Part shown: in pieces, positions 34,270 to 45,652 of the stretch | How the letters are laid out: the number at the start of each line of letters is the position of its first letter | How positions within the stretch are numbered: position 1 is the stretch's first letter | NCBI GenBank assembly: GCA_015680685.1 | Contig: MNCI01010857.1 | Location: 149,529-206,699 of the forward strand | Direction of reading: 5' to 3' | Length of the DNA stretch: 57,171 bases | From: Gnetum montanum | Lineage: Eukaryota; Streptophyta; Gnetopsida; Gnetales; Gnetaceae | Position numbers and translations under genes: made by a program | Notes under the pieces: model-generated | Told to the model about the DNA's origin: nothing | The model's database searches: none | What the model saw: the letters and a program-made list of their open reading frames with translations, nothing else

Positions 34270-34805
34270 TTATGACAATAGCACCCATGAATAACTTGAC
34301 ATCTGTTCAACAAATCCTTCCTACTAAAAATACAATCCCAAGAAATCTTACTTAGATTATCCTTGGAGTACCTCTTAAATTAATGTTATTTTTAAATACA
34401 TTCTTCCAAACCACAAGCAAATAAGAATCAAACTTAAATAGCAACTACACTACATGGGGAAAGTCCAATGGTGTCCATTATGAATCTTCTACTTGATCCC
34501 ATTAACCTTTGATTTTTCTTGTCCAAGTTCCTACGAAAGTTTCATTAAAAAATCTTGCCAAATATAATGGGGAATTTGATCCCACCAATCACATAATCAT
34601 CTTCCAGAATGAATGCATGTTATTGGCTAATTATCCTCCACAATATCCTTAAAAGCTTTTCTAACCATATGATTGATAAAACACTTGAGTGGTATAGATC
34701 CCTTCCCCATGGATCCATTACCTCCCTAGAACAACTCTTTATAAGAGTTGGCATAGTGGAAAGGCTTTGAGTAAATGAAACCTTCAAGTTTTCTATTTCT
34801 AGACA
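34270..34805 (+). pseudogene. Gypsy gag N-terminal half (G3)
   Basis: The retrotransposon gag domain is clear in one frame from about 34,560: LAKYNGEFDP, NHIIIFQNECMLLANYP, then DKTLEWYRSLPHGSITSLEQ and a VNETFKF motif near 34,780. These are the conserved parts of plant gypsy capsid, including the E/A-W-Y-x-x-L-P-P-x-S-I core. Two or three stops interrupt it. Coding similarity ends near 34,805, where an LTR on the other strand begins; the C-terminal half of gag resumes at 36.28 kb. Confidence 0.75.
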
Positions 34806-34829
34806 CTAATACTAAAAAAATTCATCTCT

Positions 34830-36148
34830 TAAATGGCAGTGAATTAGACTTCATATGATACACCATTGTAAAGCTTATGAAAAACGTGACAATCTTGATT
34901 AAAATAGATTGCAAAATCACTTTGAAACATTGCATTACATGCCAATATTTATGCACTATCTAGATTTCCCAAGTTTTTAATAGATGCAATAAAATCTATA
35001 ATAACATAATTATTTTGAATTTTTCTTCTAGTTTATTAATTGTAATTTGTAGAAACTTCAATGAGCTTTCCAAAAATATATAACACATACTTTGGATCAT
35101 CACACTTTGAGAAAAATTAGTCAATCAAATTCTTGAAACATATCTTAAAGGAATTTCAACAAAGGCTTTGTAAAACATTGAAAATGCATTGGGAATTGAA
35201 ATCAAATGAGAGAAAACTAAAATGGAGTGGAATTACAACTTTGAAATGTACTGAAATACATGTGACTTTCAAAAAATGAAACATCTTTAATAGTGAAATA
35301 ATTGGAACTCCTAAAATACATAAAACTAAAACATCGTTAATAAATAGCACAAAATGTTCATAACTAGCCAACAATAACATTAAGAAGCTTTGAGAGGAAT
35401 ACACATAAAAAAGAGGAGAAAAAACACAAATTGCCATTGGTGGAGGTGCTACCAAAGTATGCTTTACTCAACCCCACATGATGAAGGAGTTCCTCATCTT
35501 ACCTCTTTAAGGAGGTGCTACCAAAGCACTCTCTACTCTACTCCACAATGAAGGAGTTCCTCATCTTCTCTACAATGCTCAAGTTTTTCTAACAATATCA
35601 AATATTTGAATAGATTTTAAGGAGAAAATAACAAAAAAAAACAAGGGCTTGAAGGTGAAGGTACTAAAGAGCATCCTCCAGCTCCTAGAAAGATCACTCC
35701 TCACTCATAACTCTCTTCTTGCCCTCTTGAATCCCTCTTGGATTACTCTTAGATAGCTCTTGGATTGCATCCTACATAGCCACACATCTCCTTATATAGC
35801 TCTTGTATGGTGGTTAACACAACCTTGGTTACCATTTTTGATCCAAGTTAGGTCTTGGTTAGGCTATGGTTAGGCAAGGATAGGTGTTTCCAAAGTCAAC
35901 ACATCAACCCACTACTTGTGCACATGGATGTGCAAGTTTGACTACTAATTTAAGCACATGTGTATCCACATAACTTAAGACATTTTTTTGAAAAATAAAA
36001 TTCCTAACCATATATACCTACATAAACACAAGTTACATGACGTATATACTTAAACATAAAATATGAAGATCCTCTATTAACTTCAAAAGATCTTTAATTT
36101 TGCATCTTGCTACCATGAAGCACATAATACCCTACACAATTTCTAACA
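34830..36148 (-). mobile_element. LTR (probably solo) on minus strand, inserted in G3 gag
   Basis: On the minus strand it starts at 36,148 with TGTTAGAAATTGTGTAGGG, a typical LTR start. A TATA box (CTATATAAGG, plus 35,793-35,802) is followed by a purine-rich R region of repeated CAAGAG and GATTCAAGAG words. The far end near 34,830 is inferred from where gag stops. CTCTT occurs at both edges and could be a target duplication, but the inner end lacks a clear CA. No internal region or second LTR is present. Confidence 0.5.
35442..35570. repeat. Direct repeat, two units of about 70 bp
   Basis: Both units contain GGTGCTACCAAAG and AAGGAGTTCCTCATCTT, starting near 35,445 and 35,514. They lie in the transcribed part of the minus-strand LTR. 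Confidence 0.75.
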
Positions 36149-36280
36149 CTCTTCATCATATTTTTGAAGATATTTAAGTACAATATTAATAAAGGTGGAA
36201 ATTTTTAGAAGCTCCTAGTAATCAAATAAGTTTACCATAAGTCCATCTCCAAATTCAACTCTAGGTGTACATAAGCAACA

Positions 36281-37080
36281 ATGGAGCTCAAGCATCCACT
36301 GCCTAATAAGAAATTATTAGAAATTTTCAAAGGAGATATGAATGATTACATTAGAGGGAAGTTGGTATATCCTATTTCACGTATCATCCATGATACCATC
36401 ACTTTGATCATTTACATTAAAGAGGTCACAATCCAACCTAATAACCAAGAGTGGATCAACTTTTGCAATGAGGCTAACAAAGTAGCCAACAAAGAAACTT
36501 CTACAAAAAATTCAAGGAAAATAATGGCATTAGTATATCAATATTTAGCTATCTCATCATCAATTAATGAGGGTAAAAATGGAAAAAATAAGAATCAAAA
36601 TTCAAAGCATAAAAATGGTGGATAGAACACATTCTACGGTAGGCAAAAGATCCTACCTAAGAATAGTTCTAAGTTTCCAATGACATACATGCAGTTGTAC
36701 AACATCATACTTAAATAGGGATACAAATTGGTATTATAATAGATAAAGGCTTACTTCAAAAGGTTTTAGACTCTGCCAATTGATCCTTCCTATTATATGG
36801 AAGAAGACTCACTTGTCCCAAAGTGGTAAAATTTGAAAAATTTTATTACTATCATGAGGTTTCAAGACAAGATATTGATGGTTTTAACATAGTTAAAGAC
36901 AATGTGTAAGCCTTGGCAGAGAAGGGAGAGATTGTGTTTAACATACCCATGCAACCAAACAACCAAAACATTTAGATCTTCCAAGATCCATCAATGTGCA
37001 TTCAAGGAGGGTTTCTACATTTTACATGGAAAATAAGGTGAATCTTACTAAAACATACATTTTAATTCAAATGGGTCCTT
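36281..37080 (+). pseudogene. Gypsy gag C-terminal half (G3)
   Basis: An open frame from 36,281 to 36,625 (114 codons, start MELKHPLPNKKLLEIF) ends in a Lys/Asn-rich linker. Beyond it, PMTYMQLYN (about 36,680) and, near 36,830-36,960, KFYYYHEVSRQDIDGFNIVK followed by a Glu-Lys-Gly-Glu-Ile block and QPNNQNI correspond to the diverged knuckle and C-terminus of plant gypsy gag (CxYH-x-GH-x-T-x-x-C-x-x-LK). The Cys and His residues are largely lost. It continues the gag half interrupted at 34.8 kb. Confidence 0.6.
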
Positions 37081-37859
37081 TATAAAATGTTTCCTATTCA
37101 TCCTCCTAGTCAAATCCACCAAAGACTAAATAGTATTTTTTCATCAATCTTCCTTTGAATGGTGTTGATTCTTCCTCTTCCAAGAATGGTGTTGGTTCTC
37201 CCTAGTCATTAACATGACACCTCATTATGATGAAAACTCTATGCATTCAAATCCTTCTTTTGGTTATCCTTTGGCTCCTCTATAAAACTATCTTTCCTTG
37301 CCAACACCATCTAGACCTATTAGTTATCCACCTATCCTAACTTATGAAATTCCTCCTCCATTAAGGTCATTCTTCCTACCAAAGTCTTGAGAGCATTCAT
37401 TGCTTTCCATTCTAACATCCCTTGTTAGAATCTCAACATGTGCACAATAGAAGATGACATGAGACAAAGGCAAAGAGAAGGAGAAATCCTCCAACTACCC
37501 TACTCAAAACAAGAATAATGTCTCCTTTCAAACTAAACCTAGTGTTATCCCTTCCTTTCCTATTGTCATACCAACCCTTACTACATTAAGCTTCATTTCC
37601 CCTCCACCTATAAGCAAGAAGGCAATTCTCAAAGGTAACACTTTGTCCCAAATCACAACTACAATGAAATCAAAAGGGACTAATCTTTCCTTCTTTGACA
37701 TAACTTCTAAATAGGATTTCTTAGATTTAAAGAAGCTTATCAAAGCAATCACTATACCTGTAGATATTTATCCTCATTCCTAAGTAATCTCATCTAAGCT
37801 TAATACTTCAAAGTATAAGGTGGATTACTTGATTTTCAAACTTCACCTAGAGAGGAATC

Positions 37860-38335
37860 ATTTTTGAAATAATACATGGAAAAACTTCACAAATAAAATA
37901 AGATGCTCCCTTGTAATCTTAAAAGGATACTCAAGAAGAAGATCAATGAAATTGTAAAGCCTTCAATTCAATTAAATAAATAGAGCAAGATTCTTGGATT
38001 ATAGACTATGGGTGCTTCAATCATATGACATCCTTCAAAAAATATATTCTAAATTAGAAAATGAACAATATTCTTGAAAACCTCAAAATAGGATATGCAA
38101 AATACTTATTCATATAAGGAATAGAATATTGCATAGTTAAATTAAATGATGGATAATAAGTCATCATTTCCAATGTTATTAGTGTTCATAATCTTTCTAA
38201 TCCTTTCATCTCTATTGGACAAGTCTCTAACAGAGAAAATAGTGTCTATTTCAAGATCAATTTTTGCTTTATCAAAAAACTCAATGATGAAGAAATCATG
38301 AAAATCAAATCCTTGTAGAGAAAAATATATTACCT
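37860..38335 (+). pseudogene. Copia protease remnant in repeat unit 1
   Basis: After IVKPSIQLNK the frame reads SWIIDYGCFNHMTSFKKY (37,992-38,045), the Copia-type aspartic protease active-site region, usually WIIDSGCSNHMT, with Ser changed to Tyr. IVKLNDG, ISNV, and PFISIGQVSNRENSVYF follow, matching the stretch from protease to the GAG-pre-integrase domain. Several stops are present. It is embedded in gypsy sequence on both sides. Confidence 0.75.
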
Positions 38336-38784
38336 TGAATCCCTAGTTAGATCCTAACACATGCATAAAATAATGTGAAATAAGAAAAAGGCAAAGAAAA
38401 TGAGCAAGCTTGTAACCACCCTAATCAAAACAAAAATAAAGTCTCCTTTCAAACTAAACCTAGTATTACCCATTTCTTCCTCATTTTCATAGTAACCCCT
38501 CCTACACCAAACTCTATTTCCCCTCCATCTACAACCAAGAAGGAAATACCTGAAGGGAAGGCTTTATCCTAAATCATAGCTGCAATGAAATCACAAGGGA
38601 CTAATCTTTCCTTCTTTGACATGATTTCAACTTCTAAAAAGCATTTCTTACCTTTGAAGAAGATGCTCAAATCAATCAAAATACCTACAAACATCCAACT
38701 TCATGCCTAAGCAATCTCATCTGCACTTAATGCTTCAAAGTGTAAAGTGGATTGCTTGGTTCTCAAACTTTACCTAAAGAGGAA

Positions 38785-39262
38785 TCAATTTTGAAATAAT
38801 ACATGGACAAACTTCATAAACAGAACAAGATACTCCCTCATAATCTCAAAAGAATACTTAAGAAGAAGAGCCAGGTAATTATGAAGTCTACAATTCAATT
38901 AAAGAAATAAAGTAATATTCTTAGATTGTAGACTTTGGATGCTCCAATCACATGACATCCTACAAAAATTATTGTCTTAATTACAAAACAAACAACAGTC
39001 TTGGTAGCATCAAAATTGGAGATGAAAAATACTTAGTCATAGAAGAAACAGAAGATTGTGTAGTTAAATTAAATAATGGATAAAAAGTTATCATTTCCAA
39101 TGTATATTAGTGTTTCTAATCTTCCCAACCCTCTTATCTCTATTCAATAAGTCTCTAGTGGAGGAAATAGTGTTTATTTTAAGGGTAGTTTCTACATTGT
39201 CAACAAACCCAGTGACGAAGAAATTGTGAAAATCAAGGCCTTGTATAATAAAATATATTGCC
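38785..39262 (+). pseudogene. Copia protease remnant in repeat unit 2
   Basis: The same segment as in unit 1: the active-site region reads IVDFGCSNHMTSYKNY from 38,925, with the preceding Trp codon now TAG, then LGSIKIGDEKYLVIEE and DCVVKLNNG. This copy is slightly better preserved than unit 1 in its first half and more shifted in its second. Confidence 0.75.
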
Positions 39263-39694
39263 ATGAATCCCTAGTTAAAATCCTAACACATGCAAAAAAT
39301 AAGGTAAAATGAGAAAAAGGCAAAGAGAAGAAGCAAGCCTCCAACCACCCTACTCAAAACAAGAATAAAGTCTCCTTTCAAACTGAACCTAGTATTACCC
39401 TTCCTTCACCATTCTCATACCAGTCCTTACTGCATCAAACTCTATTTTACCTCCACCTGTAAGTAAGAAGGTAATACCCAGAGGCAAGGCTTTAATACAA
39501 ATCACAGTTGCAATCAATCAAAAGAGACTAATATTTTCCTCTTTGACATGATTTCGACTTCTAAATACCATTGCTTGGCTTGGAAGAAGCTTGTCAAATT
39601 AATAACTATACCTACAAAAATTCAACCTCATACCTAAGCAATCTCATCTATGATAAATGCTCCAAAGTATAAGGTGAATTGCTTAGTTTTCAAA

Positions 39695-40190
39695 GGAGAA
39701 AACATCAAAACTGATCTTGACATAGGAGTTTTATGTCAACTTTCACTCTACATCATTATATAAGTGGAAGACAATGTATCCATAGCCTTAGTATACGTTG
39801 ATGATAGAGCCAAAATCAACATCATCTTATGGTCCATCATTAAGCATCTCAACCTCTAGAAATAGATCACATACTCTAACTATAAATCTTCATTAAATTT
39901 ATTTAGTGGTGCTAGAGTATATATCCTAGGGGTTATTAAGTTTTTCATCTTTAGTAGGAAGTTGCATTGCATCTAAAGCATTTTTCACAGTGATTAGGAA
40001 CTTATTAGGTTTAAATGCTATCTTATCCTATTACTATGTTGTCTCTTCTTTGCTACACCAGGAAATCCATTTTCCTTACAAGGATAAAGAGGTAGTCATT
40101 TGCACAAATCATGAGATCCTTGTTATTTCTCATCTTGAATTTGTAAAAGAGTTTAGCCTAGTGATACAACCTACACTCATATGAAAAGCA
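39695..40190 (+). pseudogene. Gypsy protease remnant (G3)
   Basis: VDDRAKINIILWSIIKHLNL (39,797-39,856) corresponds to the gypsy retropepsin active site, normally DxGS/A followed by N and L residues; the motif DNG or DDG has become DDR. FSGARVYILG follows. The C-terminal block returns at 39,990-40,110 as NLLGLNAILSYYYVVSSLLH and QEIHFPYKDKEVVICTNHE, the counterpart of SSPIHQEIH-x-PYEGG in G1 and G2. The frame then ends at 40,184 with no reverse transcriptase after it. Confidence 0.7.
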
Positions 40191-40199
40191 TTTATTAAA

Positions 40200-41975
40200 C
40201 AAAAAACCAAAGAACTCAAAATTAGAATTTCTTAGTCTTCTAGCACATACAAGATTTTAATCTTAGAATTTGGCAAATTATATCTAGTGAAGTCCATTAA
40301 AAGTGTAAAGGATCCCACTAGAGCTCAAGCTAGAAAAGTCATAGCTCAAGCATAGCCTTCACAAAAATCCCATTCCAATTTCTTTTTACTTATTTTCTCC
40401 TTGTTTACAATTTTTCTTAGAGCTTATGTATGTTTTCTATTTTTACATAGTCATTATGTTGTGGGTTTTAACTTACATATTTTCAATAATTTATGGCTTT
40501 CCTAGCTTAGTTTTCTTTATCATCTATCATTAGCACTTAATTTTTTTTATGCATGTTTTCTTCTTTCATGTTTATGTTTATTTTTTATAACATTCATTTT
40601 CTTTTCCATGTTAGAAAAAATTAAATACCACATAAACACATAAACCTTTGGAAAACCCTTAGTTATTAAAATCAAAAGCTATAAAAACATAAAAATATAA
40701 AACAAAAAATCTGATAAAAACATAGAAAACTAAAAAACATAAACATATAAAATAGAAAATTCATAAACAATATCATTCATCATTCTTGTACCATAGTTCT
40801 TAATCTATAAAATGTTCACATAAGCAAAAATAAAATATAAATACATGATGTACCAAAGAAATAAAAGACCAACAACATAGCTAATATCTCATCGTTACTC
40901 CTTTATCTCTTCCACAAGCACCATCTCTTCAATTTCTATGGTTTCCATCTTTCCTTCCTTTTTTCTACATCATTTATTTATCATTATTTTTCAATTCTTT
41001 GGAGCAATTTATTACTTAATCAATCCTAATCCTGAATACCATCATCCTAATTATCCTCAAACCATTATTAACTTAACCAATAATGATGGGTAAAATAACA
41101 ATTTTTAAGTCAATTTTAAGCCCTAGACTTGGGAAGTGTTTCATGTGCCCTATGTTTATAGTTCTAGCATGTTAGATTGAGTTCTGTGTCTCCTAAGCTT
41201 ACCTCCTTACTTTTTGTATCACACTTTTAGTTTGTGAGCATGTTTCAAGCTTCTTAGGATGTTTCCAACCTCATTTAAGTTCCTTAAGTATCTTTTAAAA
41301 TTTTTCGTTAGATTCGAAGTTTTATTCAAGATTGATCCTTGGTGTCCTAGTAGGGAGGGTACATTGACTTATCATACATCAATGCACCTCTTTATCTCAA
41401 TGTCCCTGCATCAATGCATCTCCTACCTACCTAGGTTTGGATACAAGAGCTAAAAGTATGATCTAATTGGTCAAGGCTATGTCAACATACCACTCTTGAT
41501 ATCCAGGAATTAATGAACCTTTACTATTACATTGCAAAAAATATAAATATTCAAGATGATCTCTTACATAAACATCTTTTAATCTTTTAGTCAACTTTAC
41601 ATTTCCTTGATCTTTTGCTATCTAATTTGTGTGAAGAGCTTCTTCTCCATTAGGTAAGTTTATTTCCTTCCTATTTTGTATGTATTTTAAGTCGTCACTT
41701 TCACAAGTGCAGCTAAACTTGCCAAAGTGCTACCTTACATACATAGCCTAGAACCATTTGGTCGATCTGGAGTCTAGTGTTTGCATAGTAAATAAATCTC
41801 ATGGTTTTTCTCTTGTTTATTTTTGTTAATTCCTTATAACATGAAAACACTAAAAATATTTATTTCATTTTTATTTCATTGAGCTATGACAATTCATTCT
41901 TATTCAAGGAGGTAACAACTATAGAACATGGTGTTGGGCTATCGACGTTGTGACTAGGATCCATCTATTACTTTT
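40200..41975. other. Noncoding 3' region of G3 and unassigned DNA
   Basis: From 40,620 to 40,760 there are many AAAACATAAAAA words, as after the G1 and G2 proteases. From 41.1 to 41.97 kb the sequence is T- and C-rich and could be an LTR; TTGGGCTATCGACGTTGTGA just before the N run vaguely resembles a gypsy primer site but is too diverged to call. Confidence 0.35.
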
Positions 41976-42819
41976 NNNNNNNNNNNNNNNNNNNNNNNNN
42001 NNNNNNNNNNNNNNNNNNNNNNNNNNNNNNNNNNNNNNNNNNNNNNNNNNNNNNNNNNNNNNNNNNNNNNNNNNNNNNNNNNNNNNNNNNNNNNNNNNNN
42101 NNNNNNNNNNNNNNNNNNNNNNNNNNNNNNNNNNNNNNNNNNNNNNNNNNNNNNNNNNNNNNNNNNNNNNNNNNNNNNNNNNNNNNNNNNNNNNNNNNNN
42201 NNNNNNNNNNNNNNNNNNNNNNNNNNNNNNNNNNNNNNNNNNNNNNNNNNNNNNNNNNNNNNNNNNNNNNNNNNNNNNNNNNNNNNNNNNNNNNNNNNNN
42301 NNNNNNNNNNNNNNNNNNNNNNNNNNNNNNNNNNNNNNNNNNNNNNNNNNNNNNNNNNNNNNNNNNNNNNNNNNNNNNNNNNNNNNNNNNNNNNNNNNNN
42401 NNNNNNNNNNNNNNNNNNNNNNNNNNNNNNNNNNNNNNNNNNNNNNNNNNNNNNNNNNNNNNNNNNNNNNNNNNNNNNNNNNNNNNNNNNNNNNNNNNNN
42501 NNNNNNNNNNNNNNNNNNNNNNNNNNNNNNNNNNNNNNNNNNNNNNNNNNNNNNNNNNNNNNNNNNNNNNNNNNNNNNNNNNNNNNNNNNNNNNNNNNNN
42601 NNNNNNNNNNNNNNNNNNNNNNNNNNNNNNNNNNNNNNNNNNNNNNNNNNNNNNNNNNNNNNNNNNNNNNNNNNNNNNNNNNNNNNNNNNNNNNNNNNNN
42701 NNNNNNNNNNNNNNNNNNNNNNNNNNNNNNNNNNNNNNNNNNNNNNNNNNNNNNNNNNNNNNNNNNNNNNNNNNNNNNNNNNNNNNNNNNNNNNNNNNNN
42801 NNNNNNNNNNNNNNNNNNN
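41976..42819. other. Assembly gap of 844 N
   Basis: A continuous run of N. The two long frames that span it are artefacts of translating N. Confidence 0.99.
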
Positions 42820-44940
42820 ATTTTTTGTTTTCTAGCTTTTGTAACTTTACATTTCATGTTCCCTCTCATGTTTTTCACTTTTCTTCTTCTAACTCCCTTT
42901 CCTATCTCATTTCCTTTCCTCTCATCAATACATGAGAACTTGAGTGGAATAAGATGTGAACATCATCAATGACATTGCTTTAGCCATATTGTGAGATAGG
43001 ATCTATCTATGCCTCCCTTTTATGGTATGGCACCATCCTTATGATTGGTGTATTGGTGTCACCCTAACATTCTCCCATTCTCTTACTTATTTCTTTTCAC
43101 TTTTAATTTGCAAATTCATCATCAATTATTCATCTATTCTCTTCTTGATGGATCCTCTTTTGACACCTCAACAACATCCAATAAGAAGGGGGTTATATTA
43201 CATCCACTTTTTTGATTTAGCAAAAATTGATACTAAGTGTGCTTTAACATTGTCCCATAAATGTTTAAGCATTAAATTCCCTAAAAATAACTTCATGATG
43301 TAGATTTCCAAATTCCAGAGGCCTCTAGGACCCATCCTAGCACTAAATCAAACTTATGAGGTCCATTCTTCATGATCTCGAAAAAATTCTGGAATCAAAA
43401 ATTTTCTAAGTGTAAGAGGTGATGTGAATTTTACATGAGCATTTCTTCTCAACTACTAATGATGTGTCAATTGTAATTATATATCACCTCGCCTACATCA
43501 ATTTCATACATAAATTACATTTGACCATAAACAAGGCCCTAAAAACCTCAAACAACTCACCTAAGGTACCTTCAACATCATAGGCTTCAAATTTTGGCAT
43601 TTGAATGGTTTAAGCCTTAGATCCTAGGAATAAAACTTTTGTAATTATGATGTTGATGTTGATGCTAGCATGTTTGTTAGTAATGGTAACATGGTCCTCA
43701 ACACCTTCTGAATTCATCTCACCTATATTCTAACTCATTTCTCAACTTCCCAAGCTCTTCAAAAACTAGTCAACATTAGTTTTGGTACTCAAAATAGTGG
43801 CTTATGTAAGTTTAAGAGAAAATTGGGTAGTTAGAAGAAGAAAAGTTTCTATCTTTTATAGGTGATGCTAATGCTAACATCAACATCACCATGCTAATGT
43901 CATCATCCTTCTAGGTCACTAGGTTCACCATCTAGTAGCATTCTCTTAGTTTTTAGACTTTCTAGCATCCCAAAAACATCATCATTAAGACTCATTTTAT
44001 CTTCAATTTTGACATCTTGAATGCTCATGGCATTAACTTGGAAATAGTTAAAATATTTTCCAATTTTCTAACTAACATTGACATTGAAACTAGTGTCAAC
44101 AGTCTCATTGAATTCAAAATGTGATCCTTGACCTTTATCTACATGAGTCAACATCATCCCTTAGTTTCACATGCTTCTTGGCATCGTCCTAGATGGATTG
44201 GACTTGTAGTTTAGTAAAACTAAACAAATATTTCTAAGTGCTAGTGATGTTGATGTTGATGCTAGAATGAGCATTAGCATACCTCTTGCGGGGCTTACAA
44301 AACTCAACTCCAAACATCAAACATACGTAATTTGAATTCTAGATGAACTTTGAGTGAACTTCACTTAACTTTGGAGTTGAGTTTGGAAACCCTAGCCCTA
44401 GAAATATGAAATCAAAAGTGCATGTGGTTGACCTTCCAACATATCCCATGTGCTCCATAACCATCATAGCTCCTCCAAGCTCTACTACTAATGCTGGTGC
44501 AACATTAGCATTAGTCAAGTAACATTCATGTCAACAATTAAACCTTAGAAATTTTCAACATCAACATCAATCTCCAAAGATAGAATTTTTTTAGCTTTTT
44601 TGTTAGTTCCCAGACACTTAGCCAAAACAAACTTGTGTTGGAACCAATTTTATTCTAGAGAATTCCTACAATTTCTCCATCCATATACCTACCCTCCAAA
44701 TCTTTAATTCCACTCCAAATCTACATTTTTCTTACAAATTGAGTTCTTATTATAAGTTTTATGTCACTTATATTTTATCTAAAACACTTGTAGTTTGAGC
44801 CTCCTTAGGAGATGAGCACTCATTTTTTAGCAATAAAGTAGTTTTCTTCTTTGGGAAGGAAATATAATTTATATAGTTAGTCTATTTTTTAGCAATAAAC
44901 ACTTATCCAAATATCATTTTCACCCTAAATTTTTATCATT
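42820..44940. other. Unassigned DNA with recurring ATCAACATC words
   Basis: A 93-codon frame (43,022-43,303) is not recognised. Between 43,640 and 44,580 the words GATGTTGATGTTGATGCTAG and GCTAATGCTAACATCAACAT, in either orientation, recur near 43,654, 43,868, 44,080, 44,243 and 44,490, about 170-250 bp apart. This may be another degraded tandem region of a retroelement. Confidence 0.4.
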
Positions 44941-44949
44941 ATATTACCA

Positions 44950-45638
44950 TTCTTAGTTCACATATGGTAAGCTAAGTCTACATTTGATTGGAGGATTGTG
45001 TCCCATTGTGTCATAATTATTGACTAAGAAAAGGTTATCATAAATCAAAGAGCATTTGTGACCTTAGATTAAGTGTTCTAATATTTAATTCATGGAAGAA
45101 TTCTCAATAAGATTAAGAAAGAAAAACTTTATAAGAACAGAAATATCACTACTATTGGTGTTGTTCCAATGTCCAAAGTGCTATTGTAATCATTTTAGTA
45201 AGTTGTTTAGAAATCTATAACCACTAGATTGTATGAGCTTTGAAAAAGTAGTTGCATTTTTTATTCCCTTTTTTTAAATTATTCAACATTTAATTTGATC
45301 TTTCATATTTCATTTTATATTTTTGTATCATTAGTGAGTGAGTCATACCTCTCATATTGACTTGCTACATCACATGAGATCCTGTTTTTATGCATTTTAA
45401 AGCGACATGTACCATTTCATTAGTGAGTAGCTTATACCTTTCATGTTGTCCTACTACATCAAATGAAATCATCCAAAGATGTGCAAGCTTTTATCCTCTA
45501 AGTATAAACATACTCAAGTTGGGAACCACCTAGATCAATGTCTTGATTCCCTTTTGCAATTTTTTTTAAGTTAGTTTTATTTCTACAATGTTTTGTTTAA
45601 GCATATTTATTCATCCCATCTAAGTTGCATGATCCTCA
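44950..45638 (+). mobile_element. 5' LTR end of a Copia element (C4), tentative
   Basis: The sequence ends in GATCCTCA two bases before a mutated primer site, the same arrangement as C1 and C2. The GTTGGGAACCACCTAGATC stretch near 45,517 resembles the CATGTTGGGGAAACAC block near the C1 LTR end. The start is arbitrary. Confidence 0.45.
45329..45474. repeat. Direct repeat, 89-bp period, two units
   Basis: CATTAGTGAGT starts at 45,329 and again at 45,418; both units continue with matching CATACCT/TATACCT, TCATRTTG and CTACATCA blocks. They lie inside the presumed C4 LTR. Confidence 0.75.
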
Positions 45639-45640
45639 AG

Positions 45641-45652
45641 TGATATTAGAGC
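45641..45652 (+). other. Primer binding site of C4 (mutated)
   Basis: TGATATTAGAGC differs at two positions from TGGTATCAGAGC and is followed by TTCC, as is common in Copia elements. Confidence 0.6.

Larger units (their letters stand above)
37417..39694 (+). repeat. 922-928 bp tandem repeat, 2.5 units, gypsy-Copia chimera
   Basis: Units start at 37,417, 38,339 and 39,267 with ATCCCTWGTTA; the third ends at 39,694. Each begins with the gypsy pre-protease block (TCTCCTTTCAAACTRAACCT, then a GTNLSFFD coding motif) and units 1 and 2 then switch to about 475 bp of Copia protease sequence. Unit 3 instead continues directly into the gypsy protease. The units are clearly alike but diverged at many positions, so the duplication is old. 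Confidence 0.85.

Noticed and set aside
34820-36155. CTCTT at both edges as a target-site duplication of the minus-strand LTR.
   Set aside because: Five bases can match by chance and the inner LTR end does not show CA at that position, so it is only mentioned as a possibility.
41936-41962. Possible gypsy primer binding site just before the N run.
   Set aside because: Only loose resemblance to the usual TGGCGCC-type site, and the LTR end cannot be seen because of the gap.
41919-42972. Two long open frames of 319 and 340 codons spanning the N run.
   Set aside because: They consist almost entirely of translated N; only short flanks are real sequence.
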